In this document: positions 18,286 through 28,109 of the stretch, piece after piece
Position numbering within the stretch: position 1 is the first letter of the stretch
How the letters are laid out: every line of letters begins with the position of its first letter
Assembly (NCBI GenBank): GCA_001970955.1
Contig: MPUH01000823.1
Coordinates: forward strand, 1-33,016
Reading direction: 5' to 3'
Source: Stentor coeruleus
Taxonomy: Eukaryota > Ciliophora > Heterotrichea > Heterotrichida > Stentoridae
DNA length: 33,016 nt
The notes under the pieces: generated by a model
The model's database searches: none
What the model was told of the DNA's origin: nothing
The model's input: the letters and a program-made list of their open reading frames with translations, nothing else
Program-made: the position numbers and the translations under genes

Positions 18286-19592
18286 CTATTCACCCAGACC
18301 AAAAGCATCATCATATTCTTTCTCCAATGCAATAGCATCCTCTCTAGCTTCCAAAAACTCTGATTCTTCCATACCTTCTCCAATAAACCAATGAACACAA
18401 GCTCTTCTCGAATACATCAAATCGAATTTATCAGTTATTTTTTTAAAAATCTTTGAAACAACAGTATTATTTGCAATCATACTAAGAGACCTTATTGGTT
18501 TTGACATTTCTCCTGGAATAACTGTGATTGGATTACAATTAATCCCACATTTTAATCCAGTTGGGCACGATTCAACAAATTTCATAGTCCTTTGAGTTTT
18601 TATTTTGTAAATAGCACAACTAACTTCTTTAGGAACTATATCTCCTCTATATGCTAAAGTGCATCCCATATATTTACCTTTGTTAAGTTTATATTTAGCC
18701 ATAAGAGAAGATGGTTCAAATGCAGAATCAGTAATCATACTTGATGTGCAAATACTGTTGTATGGATTATCGATAGGAATAAAAGGATTTTGTGAAGTTA
18801 GCATAAATTTAAGTCTTTTATAAGGTATTAAATTTGATTCGATTTCAGCTAAGTCAGCATTTATTTTCCCGTCAAATCTCATAGAAGTTGTAATAGAAGA
18901 AAATACTTGCGCTATAAGTCTATTAATATTAGTATAATTTGGCATTTCTATGTTAAGTTTTTTCCGACACATTTCATATATTGTTTTATTATCCAAAACA
19001 ATCGCACATTCAACATAATTCAATTGTGAATGTATACTAAAAAGTGAATTATATGTTTCAGTGATTGATGTTGATAATTCTGGTGAAGGGAATATAGGAA
19101 AACATAATTTTGTTTTTTTTCCATAGTCCATATTAAGATATTCTGCTAGTAGGTTTCCAAATCCACTGCCAGTCCCCCCACCGATTGAATTAAGTATAAT
19201 AAATCCTTGGAGTTATCCGCTAATTTCCTTATGCTATCTAATACATAAAATAATATTTCTTTACCTATTGTAAAAGAACCTCTAGGATAAATATTTGCAG
19301 CATTTTCTTTTCCTGATATCAATTGTTCTGGCTTAAACATTCTACTATATTGACCATTTCTAATTTCATCTATTACTGTTGACTCAAGATCTACAAATAT
19401 ACTCCTAGGGGTAAATTTATTCTGTTCCTCTTCAGAAAAAAATGTTCTAAAGTATCCAGATGAATTTTCAATTGTATTTCTGGACAATATTCCATTAGAA
19501 TCTATATCATGCTCTAAACAAAACAATTCCAAGCAGGAATTCCCAACTTGTACTCCTGCTTGACCAAGATGTATTGTTATAATTTCTCTCAT
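18286..19592 (-). pseudogene. Divergent alpha-tubulin, reading frame broken by an apparent 10-nt deletion
   Basis: The frame begins [19 protein letters not shown] at 19592, clearly alpha-tubulin. It runs through TFFSEEE, the VDLE-TVIDE-R block and RKLADNS, then shifts. Downstream, in another frame, follow [25 protein letters not shown] and the rest of the protein to EGMEESEFLEAREDAIALEKEYDDAFGLGE. Against the usual RKLADNCTGLQGF, the segment reads D-N-T..C-Q-G-F with 10 nt missing at the junction 19210/19211. A 15- or 16-nt intron cannot repair this. The GTPase T4 loop and the alpha-specific catalytic Glu (in DLAEIESN) are kept. The K40 acetylation position is not Lys and the acidic, Tyr-ended tail is missing. 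It is a recent pseudogene of a divergent paralogue, unless the deletion is an assembly error. Confidence 0.75.
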
Positions 19593-19765
19593 ATAAATAA
19601 TATTTTATAATAAATACCTAAGAAATACTACCCATCAATTTTAATATGCTAAAATTTATNTCCTGCTTGACCAAGATGTATTGTTATAATTTCTCTCATA
19701 TAATAATATTTTATAATAAATACCTAAGAAATACTACCCATCAATTTTAATATGCTAAAATTTAT
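19554..19765. repeat. Near-identical 106/105-bp duplication around a single N (assembly join)
   Basis: Bases 19554-19659 and 19661-19765 are the same apart from one missing A, with N at 19660. The repeated segment includes the tubulin start codon and leader, so a second, spurious tubulin start appears upstream of the real one. Confidence 0.85.
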
Positions 19766-19815
19766 TCATATACAAAAATACACAAACTTTTATATATTTT
19801 TTATTAGTAATCACA

Positions 19816-21717
19816 TTACTTTCTTTCTTCAGAAACTTCTTCATATCCATTTATATTTTTATTTCCAATATATTTCTCAACTACTTCAGAAATAGGGCAA
19901 ACTTCATTTACAAATTTGATTTCTTTATCTTTATCACAATTTTTATCTAAAATTATTGAATCCTCATTTTTTAGCTCAGTATTATAAATAACAATAGGTA
20001 AAAAAATTTTATTAGCTTGTTGTGAATATGCATCGATAGGTAAAGTATCATGACTGATAATATTTATAAAAAGTTTTTTCCACAACGACACATTTTGTCT
20101 TTTCCAAAGTTTTTTAGGGTTGAATCCAAGTTTTTCCCTATCTTCAGCTGTAAGATCATATGTCCAAACCATTAAATTCCCCTTAGAGAAACAGTAAAAA
20201 CAAAGCCCAGTTCCTTCATTATCTGAAATTTCTACATCTTTTTTCAAACTCTGGACCTTAAAAATCTCTTGAAAATGACAATTATAAAAATACACATACT
20301 CTAAAGTTCTAAGCATAAGTATTCTCTGCCTGACCCTATATTTTATACTCAAAGCATTATCTTTTTCATGTAAACTTATTTTCATTTCTTCAATACATTT
20401 TTTTTTACCAATATTATAAACATAAATCCTACCAGTATTCAATGTACAAATCAAAGAATTCTCAGCCACAGCAGCAGAAGTCACACTAAATTTAGGTAAA
20501 GATAATCTAAAACTATTCATTGGAATAAGTTTTTTCTCAAAAATAAAATAACTCTTAACTTTATTCCCAAGAGTTTTCACAACAATAACTTGATTATAAC
20601 AAGACCCAGATGCTATAATCAAATCAGCAGTCTTAAAAGTTTTCAGTTGATACGTTGTAAACTCAGAAATAAATAAAAGAAAAGATTGACTTGAATTTTT
20701 AAAACACAATAAAACTAAAATTTCATTTGGAGCTACTTCAATAGGATTTGACATAATAATTTTTTCATAGGATAATAATACATTATATACCATAATCCAA
20801 TCAGGTACAATTGATATGTTATTTTCTGATACAAGTTGATTTTTATAATCAAATGAAGTAAAAAGTTTATATATTCCCACATGTTGATATGTAATTGATT
20901 TAAAAAATGTATTGAGATAATTCGATATTTTATAATTATAATTGTCTATAGTATCTTGATATGTCATCCAGTATATATTTTCGAAATCACTGAAATATTT
21001 GGGTAAAGAATCTGTGCTGATGAGAAATTTACTAAAATGCTTAGTAAATGATGATAGAACTGACTGGCAGTTGAAAGATTTCAGCATGATTTCTGTGAAA
21101 AAATCATTTACAACATCTTTTAAGCAAGTTGTTGTCAGTAGCCCTGCAACTTTTTTCATTAAATTATCATCGATTAGTGAAGAGATTAAATTTTTTAATA
21201 GACTGTTAGTTTCACTTTCTATAAAAGATTGCATATCGTTAAATATTTTTATGATGTCGTTAGCAATTGTCCCTAGGTCTAAGATTAGATTAGGAATTAT
21301 TTTCTGACAGGAATTATAAAATTTCATAAACTCTTGGCTTATACTTTCTGAAGCATCTCTTTGTGTATTGACGACTTTTTTAGCAAAAGTTGTAATCATA
21401 TCTTGAAATGCAGATTCATAATCTTTTGGTATTGGTATTTGATATACTTCTTTTTTAAGTAAAGATAATGACCCTGTACCTGGGGATACATGCAAAGTAG
21501 AATTTGGAAAATTCGAGTCGTTAATTAGTAAAGTCTGTTTGTTTAAACACAAATTCTGGCTTTGGGAAATAGATCTGAAAGAATGTCTATTGAAAACAGC
21601 ATCAGAAGTATGGTCTTTTATATGATTTGAACAGATTGGGATTAATGGAAAACTACATGAACAGAGGATTTCAGCAGGTTCTTGGCATGATTGTATAAAA
21701 CATTTGAATGAGTCCAT
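19816..21717 (-). CDS. Large protein with N-terminal B-box-like zinc motif and C-terminal propeller-like region
   Basis: 633 aa, single exon, from the ATG at 21717 to TAA. The first 45 residues place Cys and His as C6-x4-C11-x7-C19-x-C21-x7-C29-x2-H32-x3-H36-x8-H45, a B-box-type zinc-binding pattern. Residues about 110-290 are helical, with no strong coiled coil. From about 310 on, short hydrophobic beta strands repeat (for example SAAVAENSLICTLNTGRIYVYNIG), as in a WD40- or Kelch-like propeller with degenerate repeats. B-box proteins with propellers are commonly E3 ligases or scaffolds, but no RING is present, so ubiquitin ligase activity cannot be claimed. I do not recognise a specific homologue. 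Confidence 0.7.
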   Translation of the reverse strand: MDSFKCFIQSCQEPAEILCSCSFPLIPICSNHIKDHTSDAVFNRHSFRSISQSQNLCLNKQTLLINDSNFPNSTLHVSPGTGSLSLLKKEVYQIPIPKDYESAFQDMITTFAKKVVNTQRDASESISQEFMKFYNSCQKIIPNLILDLGTIANDIIKIFNDMQSFIESETNSLLKNLISSLIDDNLMKKVAGLLTTTCLKDVVNDFFTEIMLKSFNCQSVLSSFTKHFSKFLISTDSLPKYFSDFENIYWMTYQDTIDNYNYKISNYLNTFFKSITYQHVGIYKLFTSFDYKNQLVSENNISIVPDWIMVYNVLLSYEKIIMSNPIEVAPNEILVLLCFKNSSQSFLLFISEFTTYQLKTFKTADLIIASGSCYNQVIVVKTLGNKVKSYFIFEKKLIPMNSFRLSLPKFSVTSAAVAENSLICTLNTGRIYVYNIGKKKCIEEMKISLHEKDNALSIKYRVRQRILMLRTLEYVYFYNCHFQEIFKVQSLKKDVEISDNEGTGLCFYCFSKGNLMVWTYDLTAEDREKLGFNPKKLWKRQNVSLWKKLFINIISHDTLPIDAYSQQANKIFLPIVIYNTELKNEDSIILDKNCDKDKEIKFVNEVCPISEVVEKYIGNKNINGYEEVSEERK

Positions 21718-21802
21718 TTTAATTGTTTTATATAGACAAATATATAAATTAGAAATAATAAAATACTTTTTGATAAAAATCTTAACTAGGATTATTAAGA
21801 AA

Positions 21803-22998
21803 CTACTCAGCTTTTGACTTGAATTTCTTTGCTACCCATAATGCAGCTTTTGTATTACACATAAATAATAAGAGAACTGCAAAAACCCCACCTCCATATA
21901 CTAAATAATCTTTCCAACCACTTGGTGCATCTCCAATAACATCACAAGCAAACATATGTGCTTTATCATTTTTATACATCCTTTTTTCTAATACTTTTTT
22001 CAAAGAATCCCATGTGCATTTTCCCCCACACCAACTGCTATCAAGATTTTCTCCAAGGCTTTTGAATATAATATACCTCTCTTTATCATAGTGAATTTCT
22101 ATAGTCATTGTGGTGTTTATACCTTCGTAAGATAACATTTTAGTTATAGCGTGGAACAATGCAGGATCTGGTAGGAAAAAATATACTTCAGCTAATTCTG
22201 TACTTGACATTTTGCTTAAAACATCAAAGAAAAAAGCACTTGTTGCTAATTTACCTNTGTACTTGACATTTTGCTTAAAACATCAAAGAAAAAAGCACTT
22301 GTTGCTAATTTACCTTGTTCTTTTGACCCATATACTAATAAATCAATATTTCGTTTATACGCTGTTATCGCTATTTCTTGAAGATCAGGAGTTATGCTAC
22401 TCACTACAGGAATCTCCCTTTTTTTATACGATAAAATCGCTTCTCCTAATAAAGACAATTCGTGAATTGTCACATTTTCTTGGATGAATTGACTGAATTT
22501 TGGTATAAAAGGTTCGACATCGTTCCAGTAACTTGTGAAAGCTTTACTTTCAAGACGATCACGGATTTGAAGCCAATAAATACGTTTACAAGCTATTTCT
22601 GGACTAAGAAGTAAGTCTTCAGATATGTTTTTTGATTGGATAGTTGAAGGGATTTTTAAAGTTTTTTTATATGCTTCAGCAATTTGCTGGCCTATTTCTG
22701 ATGATTTTGTGTAAATTACAGCATCTGGAGAGTCTGAGTTTATTAAATCATTGTAGTGTGTATATAAAAATTGTAGGTGGGAGTCGATTTCAGATTGAGA
22801 TTTCAAAGTTAGGGAGGATTGTGGCTCTTGTGGAGACCATGGGTAATGAGTAGATGGGGTAATGGTTAATGGATGGACTATTTCTAGGATTGATATTAAA
22901 TGACCTAGGCTTATTACCAAGAGGATCGGGTACAATATAACCATTTTATTTATAAGGGTTTTTATTAAGAATTTGATTTTGATTTTTATAGAGTTCAT
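21803..22998 (-). CDS. Histidine-acid-phosphatase-like membrane protein, catalytic motifs missing; split by an assembly join
   Basis: The frame is interrupted only by the N at 22257 and its 58-bp duplicate. Collapsing the duplicate gives one protein of about 378 aa, close to lysosomal acid phosphatase. An N-terminal hydrophobic signal (with an alternative start at Met19) and a C-terminal membrane helix (YGGGVFAVLLLFMCNTKAA) give a type I layout. The order of segments follows the histidine acid phosphatase fold. However, the N-terminal RHGxRxP catalytic motif is replaced by VHPLTITP, and the C-terminal HD of the HDxxL motif is replaced by PD (FFLPDPALFHAI). The nucleophilic His is therefore absent and phosphatase activity is not expected. 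The family call rests on segment order and length, so it is moderate. Confidence 0.65.
22199..22315. repeat. 58-bp direct duplication around a single N (assembly join)
   Basis: Bases 22199-22256 and 22258-22315 are identical with N at 22257. The duplication falls inside the acid-phosphatase-like gene and artificially divides it. Confidence 0.88.
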
Positions 22999-23365
22999 GG
23001 TTGAGATACTATGATTTTTAATGGTTTTTTTTTGTGGGAAATTTATAGGGGTTTATATTTTTATTTTCATTGTAGGATATGAATTTTTTTGGAACAAATT
23101 AAAGATTATTTTAATGATGAATTTTTGGAATAACTTAAAGATTATTTTAATGATGAATTTTTGGAGGTAAAGCTTTTACTAAGATTTTATGGGGTAATTA
23201 TAGTAAAAGTTTCGGAAATATTCATAATGAGATTTATGCGCAATTTTTGAAAAACTTAGACAAAAAAAATAAATACGAAGGAAACTCTATTTAAAAAGCA
23301 GGAGAGCTTTTAAAATAAGATTTAAAAGTAAAAACTAATTTTTAAACCTAAGTATTATTCCTATT
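22999..23365. other. AT-rich spacer with a short tandem repeat
   Basis: No gene seen between the acid-phosphatase-like start and the decayed gene. It contains the 36-bp-period repeat described separately and A/T runs. Confidence 0.5.
23099..23165. repeat. 36-bp-period tandem repeat, two copies plus a diverged third
   Basis: A 31-bp block at 23099-23129 recurs exactly at 23135-23165. A weaker partial copy lies just before, near 23076-23098. The period of 36 bp equals 12 codons, and on the minus strand one frame stays open across the repeat. Confidence 0.7.
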
Positions 23366-25039
23366 ATTTCTTTTCTAAGCTCTTTATTTTATTTTTTATT
23401 TGTCTCTCTCTATTGAAACCGTATTGCCCTAAAAATAGAGTATTTGAAGATTTTGTTTTAAATCATTATTGTCATCATTTAAAATTATGAAACAATCTCG
23501 AAAAGTTGCAATTTCACTTGGTAAATTTCCCCCTATAAAATAATCACAAGCTGAAATTGTTATAGTTTTTAAAATTGATCCAAAAAATCTTTTTCAATAG
23601 TTTCCCCTACTTTATGGCCCAAATTTTTTATCAAAGATGATGCTTTTATATGTTCTTTTATCTTTGAAATTCATACCTTGCAAGGAAATCCCCAAGAACA
23701 TGCATGCAATTTTTGAAAATTCCTCCTTTAAGACCGTCTAAAAACTTTAAATTTTTTAAAATCATTCCTTCATTTCTTGTATTCATTCCATATAAACCTT
23801 TTGGAAGATCTATAATTAAGATTTTAGAAGTTTCTTGAGTAATTGTTGATCTCAAGTCATTTTCATTTATAAATTGTCTGTATCTGTTCACAAAAGGCGG
23901 TCCGCACACAATATTAATAAAATCATTTGCCCATTCTTCACTAATTACATGAAAATTTAGTCTTTTTTGGATTTTTTCAAAAATAAATTTAGAGTAAGAC
24001 AAAGGAGAATCTAAATAGCCTACAAAAACTTCAGCTAAAGCGTACTGGACATTTTTTGGATATCTTAAAAGCAAATTAATAGTATCAAATAAATACATCA
24101 ACAGAATTGATTTTTTTGCAGATTCTTTAAAATATCTTTTTATATCTTAAGAGCAGCCTTTCTTTAAAAATTGAATTAAAAAATATGAAAGGCTTACTTG
24201 AAAATCAGGAATATGCCCTCTTAAAGTATTAAAGTAATTTTTTTTAAATTATTTAAAGTGTTTGAATGTTTTATGTATAATTCTTTAAAAGCTTTTTCAA
24301 GGTTAATGCAATTTATATCATCAATAACAAGGACGGATAATAAAGCTATCAACATTTTTAATAATTTCACAGATTGAAGTAAGTCCAAATTTATTTCTCA
24401 TTTTTCACTATAAAGTTTTTTATTTCATTTAAAAGCATATCTTCTTTTATATTTCTAATAATGTAATTTTCGAGGTAATCATAGAATAAAGAAATCGAAT
24501 TATCTAATTTGTTTATTTTTGATTCTAATAACGTGTAAATCAATTTCTCAACATAATTTTTCCATTCATCAAGTTTAGATATTTCCAATTGAAGTGTTTG
24601 TTCTTCTAATAAATATAAGCCCTAAATGTATTTATTCCGCACTCAATATCTTCAATATGCTTATTATAATTCTCAAACCTGCATGCAATAGTTGAAAATT
24701 TATGTATGATGTTTATTTTTTCTGTTGCTGAAATTGGGTGATAAGCCATCATTAATATTTTTTCTTTAACTTCGCATAATGCTTTTTCTGTATATTCTAT
24801 CCCTATATAATTTTTTAAGTTCAAAAGACACAAAAGATACCCCTTCATGTTTGTTAAGGTAAAATTTTCACTGTGATATTTTAAAAGATATGCTGATGAT
24901 AAAGCTTTACTAATAGGATCCAGTTGAGCTAAAGTATCAATTATTTTACTATTATTGATGAATATGTCTGCCTTAGTTCTGCAAAATCTGAATGCTCAAG
25001 CATTACTAAAAAGTGAGATAATAAATCTCCTGTTGACAT
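23366..25039 (-). pseudogene. Heavily decayed gene, helical protein of unknown family
   Basis: The minus strand reads as one protein-like sequence of roughly 550 residues broken many times. It starts MSTGDLLSHFLVMLEHS at 25039 and shifts frame near 24990. It then runs through AQLDPISKALSSAYLLKY and MKGYLLCLLNLKNYIGIEYT to a stop near 24610, resumes in another frame (EISKLDEWKNYVEKLIYTLL) to about 24391, and shifts again near 24345 and 24225. It meets an in-frame TAA at 24147-24149, then has its longest open part (23658-24101, including ISEEWANDFINIVCGPPF). Further shifts near 23595 and 23450 precede a last stretch ending SLEKK and TAA at 23366. No 15-nt intron repairs these breaks. I cannot name the family; the helical composition suggests a repeat-type scaffold. 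Confidence 0.7.
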
Positions 25040-25233
25040 TTTTTATAGATACATCTAAGCTTTATTAATAGTAATAACTGCATTAATCAACCAACTCCAA
25101 AATTTAATCAAAACTCTCTAAAACTTCCGAAAACCACATAACATTAAATAAACATCATCATTTTTATAAACCCAAAATCTTCCTTCTAATAAAAATCCTT
25201 CTGAATACTAAATATAATATACCATTTTGCCAT

Positions 25234-25704
25234 ATGAAGTCGAAAACCACAAAACCTAGAGGTGAAATTGTAGAGAAAACAAACGAAGTGCACAAGCTCA
25301 TAATCCATAAAAACATTTTAAACTGGAACAAGAAATTTGAGAACTTTTCAGGACGATTTCGAGTAAATCCATATTCTTTAGTTGTAGTGACAAAAAAGCC
25401 AACAGAATATAATCCTCGAGCAGTTGGAGATATGTATAAGCCATCAATATACAGAGACCCAACTGAAGAAGCTTTTTCTTCTGAGTTTCTAAGAAGAACT
25501 GTTACTAGAGGGGCAATGCCCCCTAATTTCAAAACTGTTATACCTCAGACTGAAGCTCAAGAAATAGGCTGGATAAGTACTCCAATACTTCCTAGAGTAC
25601 AATCTCGTTGGAGTCATCGTTCGAAAGCTAATTGTTTTGAGACTTACTTCGCTGAGGAGTATATAAAGTTTAGAGGAAAGAATCCTTATATTACACGTAA
25701 GTAG
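25234..25704 (+). CDS. CFAP144: CFAP144 (FAM183) ciliary microtubule-associated protein
   Basis: 156 aa, single exon. The family signature PQTEAQEIGW, followed by ISTPIL, is present at about 110-125. The preceding FRVNPYSLVVVTKKP and the N-terminal VHKLIIHKN helix also fit FAM183/CFAP144. CFAP144 is a small protein bound to axonemal doublet microtubules in cilia (inner-lumen position is established in other ciliates and animals). The start at 25234 gives an N-terminus slightly longer than in vertebrates, and a proline-rich basic insert lies between the two conserved blocks. It converges with the pseudokinase gene (187 bp between stops). Recognition rests mainly on the PQTxxQEIGW motif, which is quite specific. 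Confidence 0.78.
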   Translation: MKSKTTKPRGEIVEKTNEVHKLIIHKNILNWNKKFENFSGRFRVNPYSLVVVTKKPTEYNPRAVGDMYKPSIYRDPTEEAFSSEFLRRTVTRGAMPPNFKTVIPQTEAQEIGWISTPILPRVQSRWSHRSKANCFETYFAEEYIKFRGKNPYITRK

Positions 25705-25891
25705 AGAATAATTTTGATAATGATGATTAGAATTTGACATAAGGTATGTAAATGATATGGAGAAATATATATAATCAATATAGGTTGTGCTTTTAAATTA
25801 AATTATTAGTAAGAAACTCTTTGGTATGAGGATAAATTTTAGCTTGTTTTTCAAAAAACTTAATCCTCAAAAAAACCCACATTTATTAACT

Positions 25892-27640
25892 TTAAGGTTT
25901 ATCAAGAAGAAGTTTTTTAAGCTGTTTTAAAGTTTCATTAAAATTCATATCTCTACATATAAATTACTCTTCCTCCTGTTTCTGTTTAAATTCAGTTTTT
26001 TCTCTAAGTTGAGCAGTAAGATTACATAAATCTTGTGATATACCTTTTATAAGAGAAATATCTGATTTTTGTGTATCAGGACCATGTAAATTTTCTGAAG
26101 ATAATGATGATTTTTTATAATTTTCTACTTGGCGAAATGGGAGTTTTGATCTAATTTCAAGTTGTAATTGGCCTATAACTCCTTGTCCTGATGTCATATG
26201 ATACCATCCATGTACAACTGATTCTGAATTCCCTAATACTTGTGAAGAAAATAACAGACCAAGATAAGCTTCACAAACACCTAAAGGATCTTCTCTGCGC
26301 CTATTCCCATTTACTAAACACAAATTTATTTGGAGGATTAATGGATTGGTCCGATATTTGTTTTTAAAATCCACTGTGTTTATAGGAATTTCTTTATTAA
26401 AATTTATCTGGGCTGATAATCCGGCTTTAATAAGCCCAGTAGTAAATTTCTGAGCTTTATTAGAAATATCTAAGTCAAAGCTGAAAATTAAAAAATATTC
26501 ATCAGTACAATATCTAAATAGTTCCATATTAATAGCTGATATAAGATTTATATATAGCACATTATCGGTTATAGCATCTGGCATTTTAAATATAACTTTT
26601 TTAGGTTCTGATTCCAGTAGTAAACTTTGTTCTTTTTCTTTGGTTATTCTAAATGAAGAATGTGCTGATGTAGTTTTTTTCTCAAGAATCTCAAACTGTA
26701 AAGGAATTTCTTCAAAATCTTTTATTTGGGAAATTTCATCTTCATCATATAAAAAATCAGCAACATTTTTAATTTCTGGTCTTTTGTCAATAGCAAAACT
26801 TAGAGCAAAACTTAGCATCCCAAGTACCAAATCCTTTTCTTTACCAGAAACACTACTAAAAATCATATGTTTTATAGGCTCTTTGCTCTGTTTTGCCAAT
26901 GTTTTCAGTTCTAAATAGTTCTCCCAAGTCAGATACTCTTCAACTTCTTGGAAATTCGGCGTTCCCAGGACTTCAAACATCTTTAAAATCTTTTCCTGAG
27001 CCGAAGGTGCCTGAAATAATGGTGCTAAGCTTATAAAAAGTTCAGCATAAATGCACCCAAGACTCCAACAATCACTTGTAAACTGTTGCAAATAATAAGG
27101 AATCCCTGATAATACTTCAGGAGAACAATAATAAGATTCTTCAATATAAATATCTGGGACAATCCTATAAGGCTTTAAATATACTGTAGACTCATTTTCA
27201 ACATAAACTGAATCTGGGGATAGTTCTAAATGGGGAACTCCAAGTTCATGTAAAGAAGCAATAAGAGATGATAGATTTTGGAAGATCCTGGCTTTTTGTG
27301 ATGAAGTTAAGACGTCTGCATTGAGAAGTGATCTTAATGAACTTTGTGAATCAGTTAAAAAAGGCATGACAGTATAGACAAGAGCTAAGGAATTCACTTG
27401 GTTTATATAAATTTCATCTGCTAAGACTAAGTTGTTATCTTTTGCTTTTATTAGAGCATCCATTCGGGTCATGTTTTCTGGGGATTTTTCAACTGTCTCT
27501 CTTGTTAAAATTGCCCGTGTGTCGAGTTTTCTTTTATCAAGGACTATGTATTGGACAAATGTATCAAAAAATCGATTTTCTTCGAGGATTTCGTAGTCTT
27601 GAAGGAATGATGATGAGGTCGCTTTTTTGTTAAAAGCCAT
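25892..27640 (-). CDS. Pseudokinase with C-terminal C2-like domain
   Basis: Two exons (27640-25968, 25952-25892) around a 15-nt intron at the 3' end give 577 aa; unspliced it would stop at 558. Residues 12-300 follow the protein-kinase fold, with a CMGC-like C-lobe (SDCWSLGCIYAELF, then MFEVLGTP). The catalytic set is gone. The VAIK Lys is Leu45 (RAIL), HRDLKPxN reads HLELSPDS at 137-144, and DFG is replaced by LKPYRIV near 155-161. Only the D-x-W-S-x-G core and the CSPE stretch remain. Residues about 330-515 look like a C2-type beta sandwich ending VHGWYHMTSGQGVIGQLQLE. The spliced exon adds a Leu/Lys-rich amphipathic helix (NETLKQLKKLLLDKP). It is likely a scaffold or membrane-binding regulator. 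The C2 call is moderate. Confidence 0.82.
25953..25967 (-). other. 15-nt intron
   Basis: On the minus strand GTAATTTATATGTAG, phase 2. It contains the TAA that otherwise ends the pseudokinase; removing it adds a 19-residue helical tail. Confidence 0.8.
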
Positions 27641-28109
27641 TTCTTGTTGTTTTATATATTAAAGGATAGAGTCTAAGATTAATTCTGAAGATTAAGAATG
27701 TATTTTTTGTATAAATTATTTTTATATTTTTTTCGTATGATTGTAGATAGAATACATGCATATTTTTTTATGTATACGTGCTATGCATGTTATAAATTGT
27801 TTAAATTTTACCAATTTATAAAATACTATATGATAATAGAGTAATAAATAGTTATGATTAAAATCTTATATTCCTACAATCTTTAACAGATTTACCAAGC
27901 TAATGCCGTTAATAAAAACATCTCATCACCATTATTTTATCATTGTTCCATTATTTACTTAAATCATTCTAAACATAAACCCAACACAATCCTCATCGAA
28001 TTCCTAAACTATTTCCATTTAAAACAAACAACAATTTCTCCCTAACTTCCTCACAAAACTTTTTCAAACTATTAATAAAATCCCAAAAAATATTCATTAC
28101 AATTAAACA
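27641..28109. other. AT-rich divergent spacer with an inverted repeat
   Basis: About 0.47 kb between the starts of the pseudokinase and MORN genes. No coding frame seen. ACATGCATA at 27754-27762 and TATGCATGT at 27782-27790 form a 9-bp inverted repeat with a 19-nt loop. The half beside the MORN gene is C/A-rich on the plus strand. Confidence 0.55.

Noticed and set aside
19661..19765. A second tubulin start upstream of the first
   Set aside because: It is the duplicated contig end after the N at 19660, not an independent gene.
22212..22487. Plus-strand frame through the N at 22257
   Set aside because: It arises from the duplicated segment and lies antisense to the acid-phosphatase-like gene.
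24605..24625. GC...AG 15-nt intron to explain one stop in the decayed gene
   Set aside because: Removing 15 nt keeps the wrong frame; the next protein-like stretch is in another frame, so decay is the better explanation.
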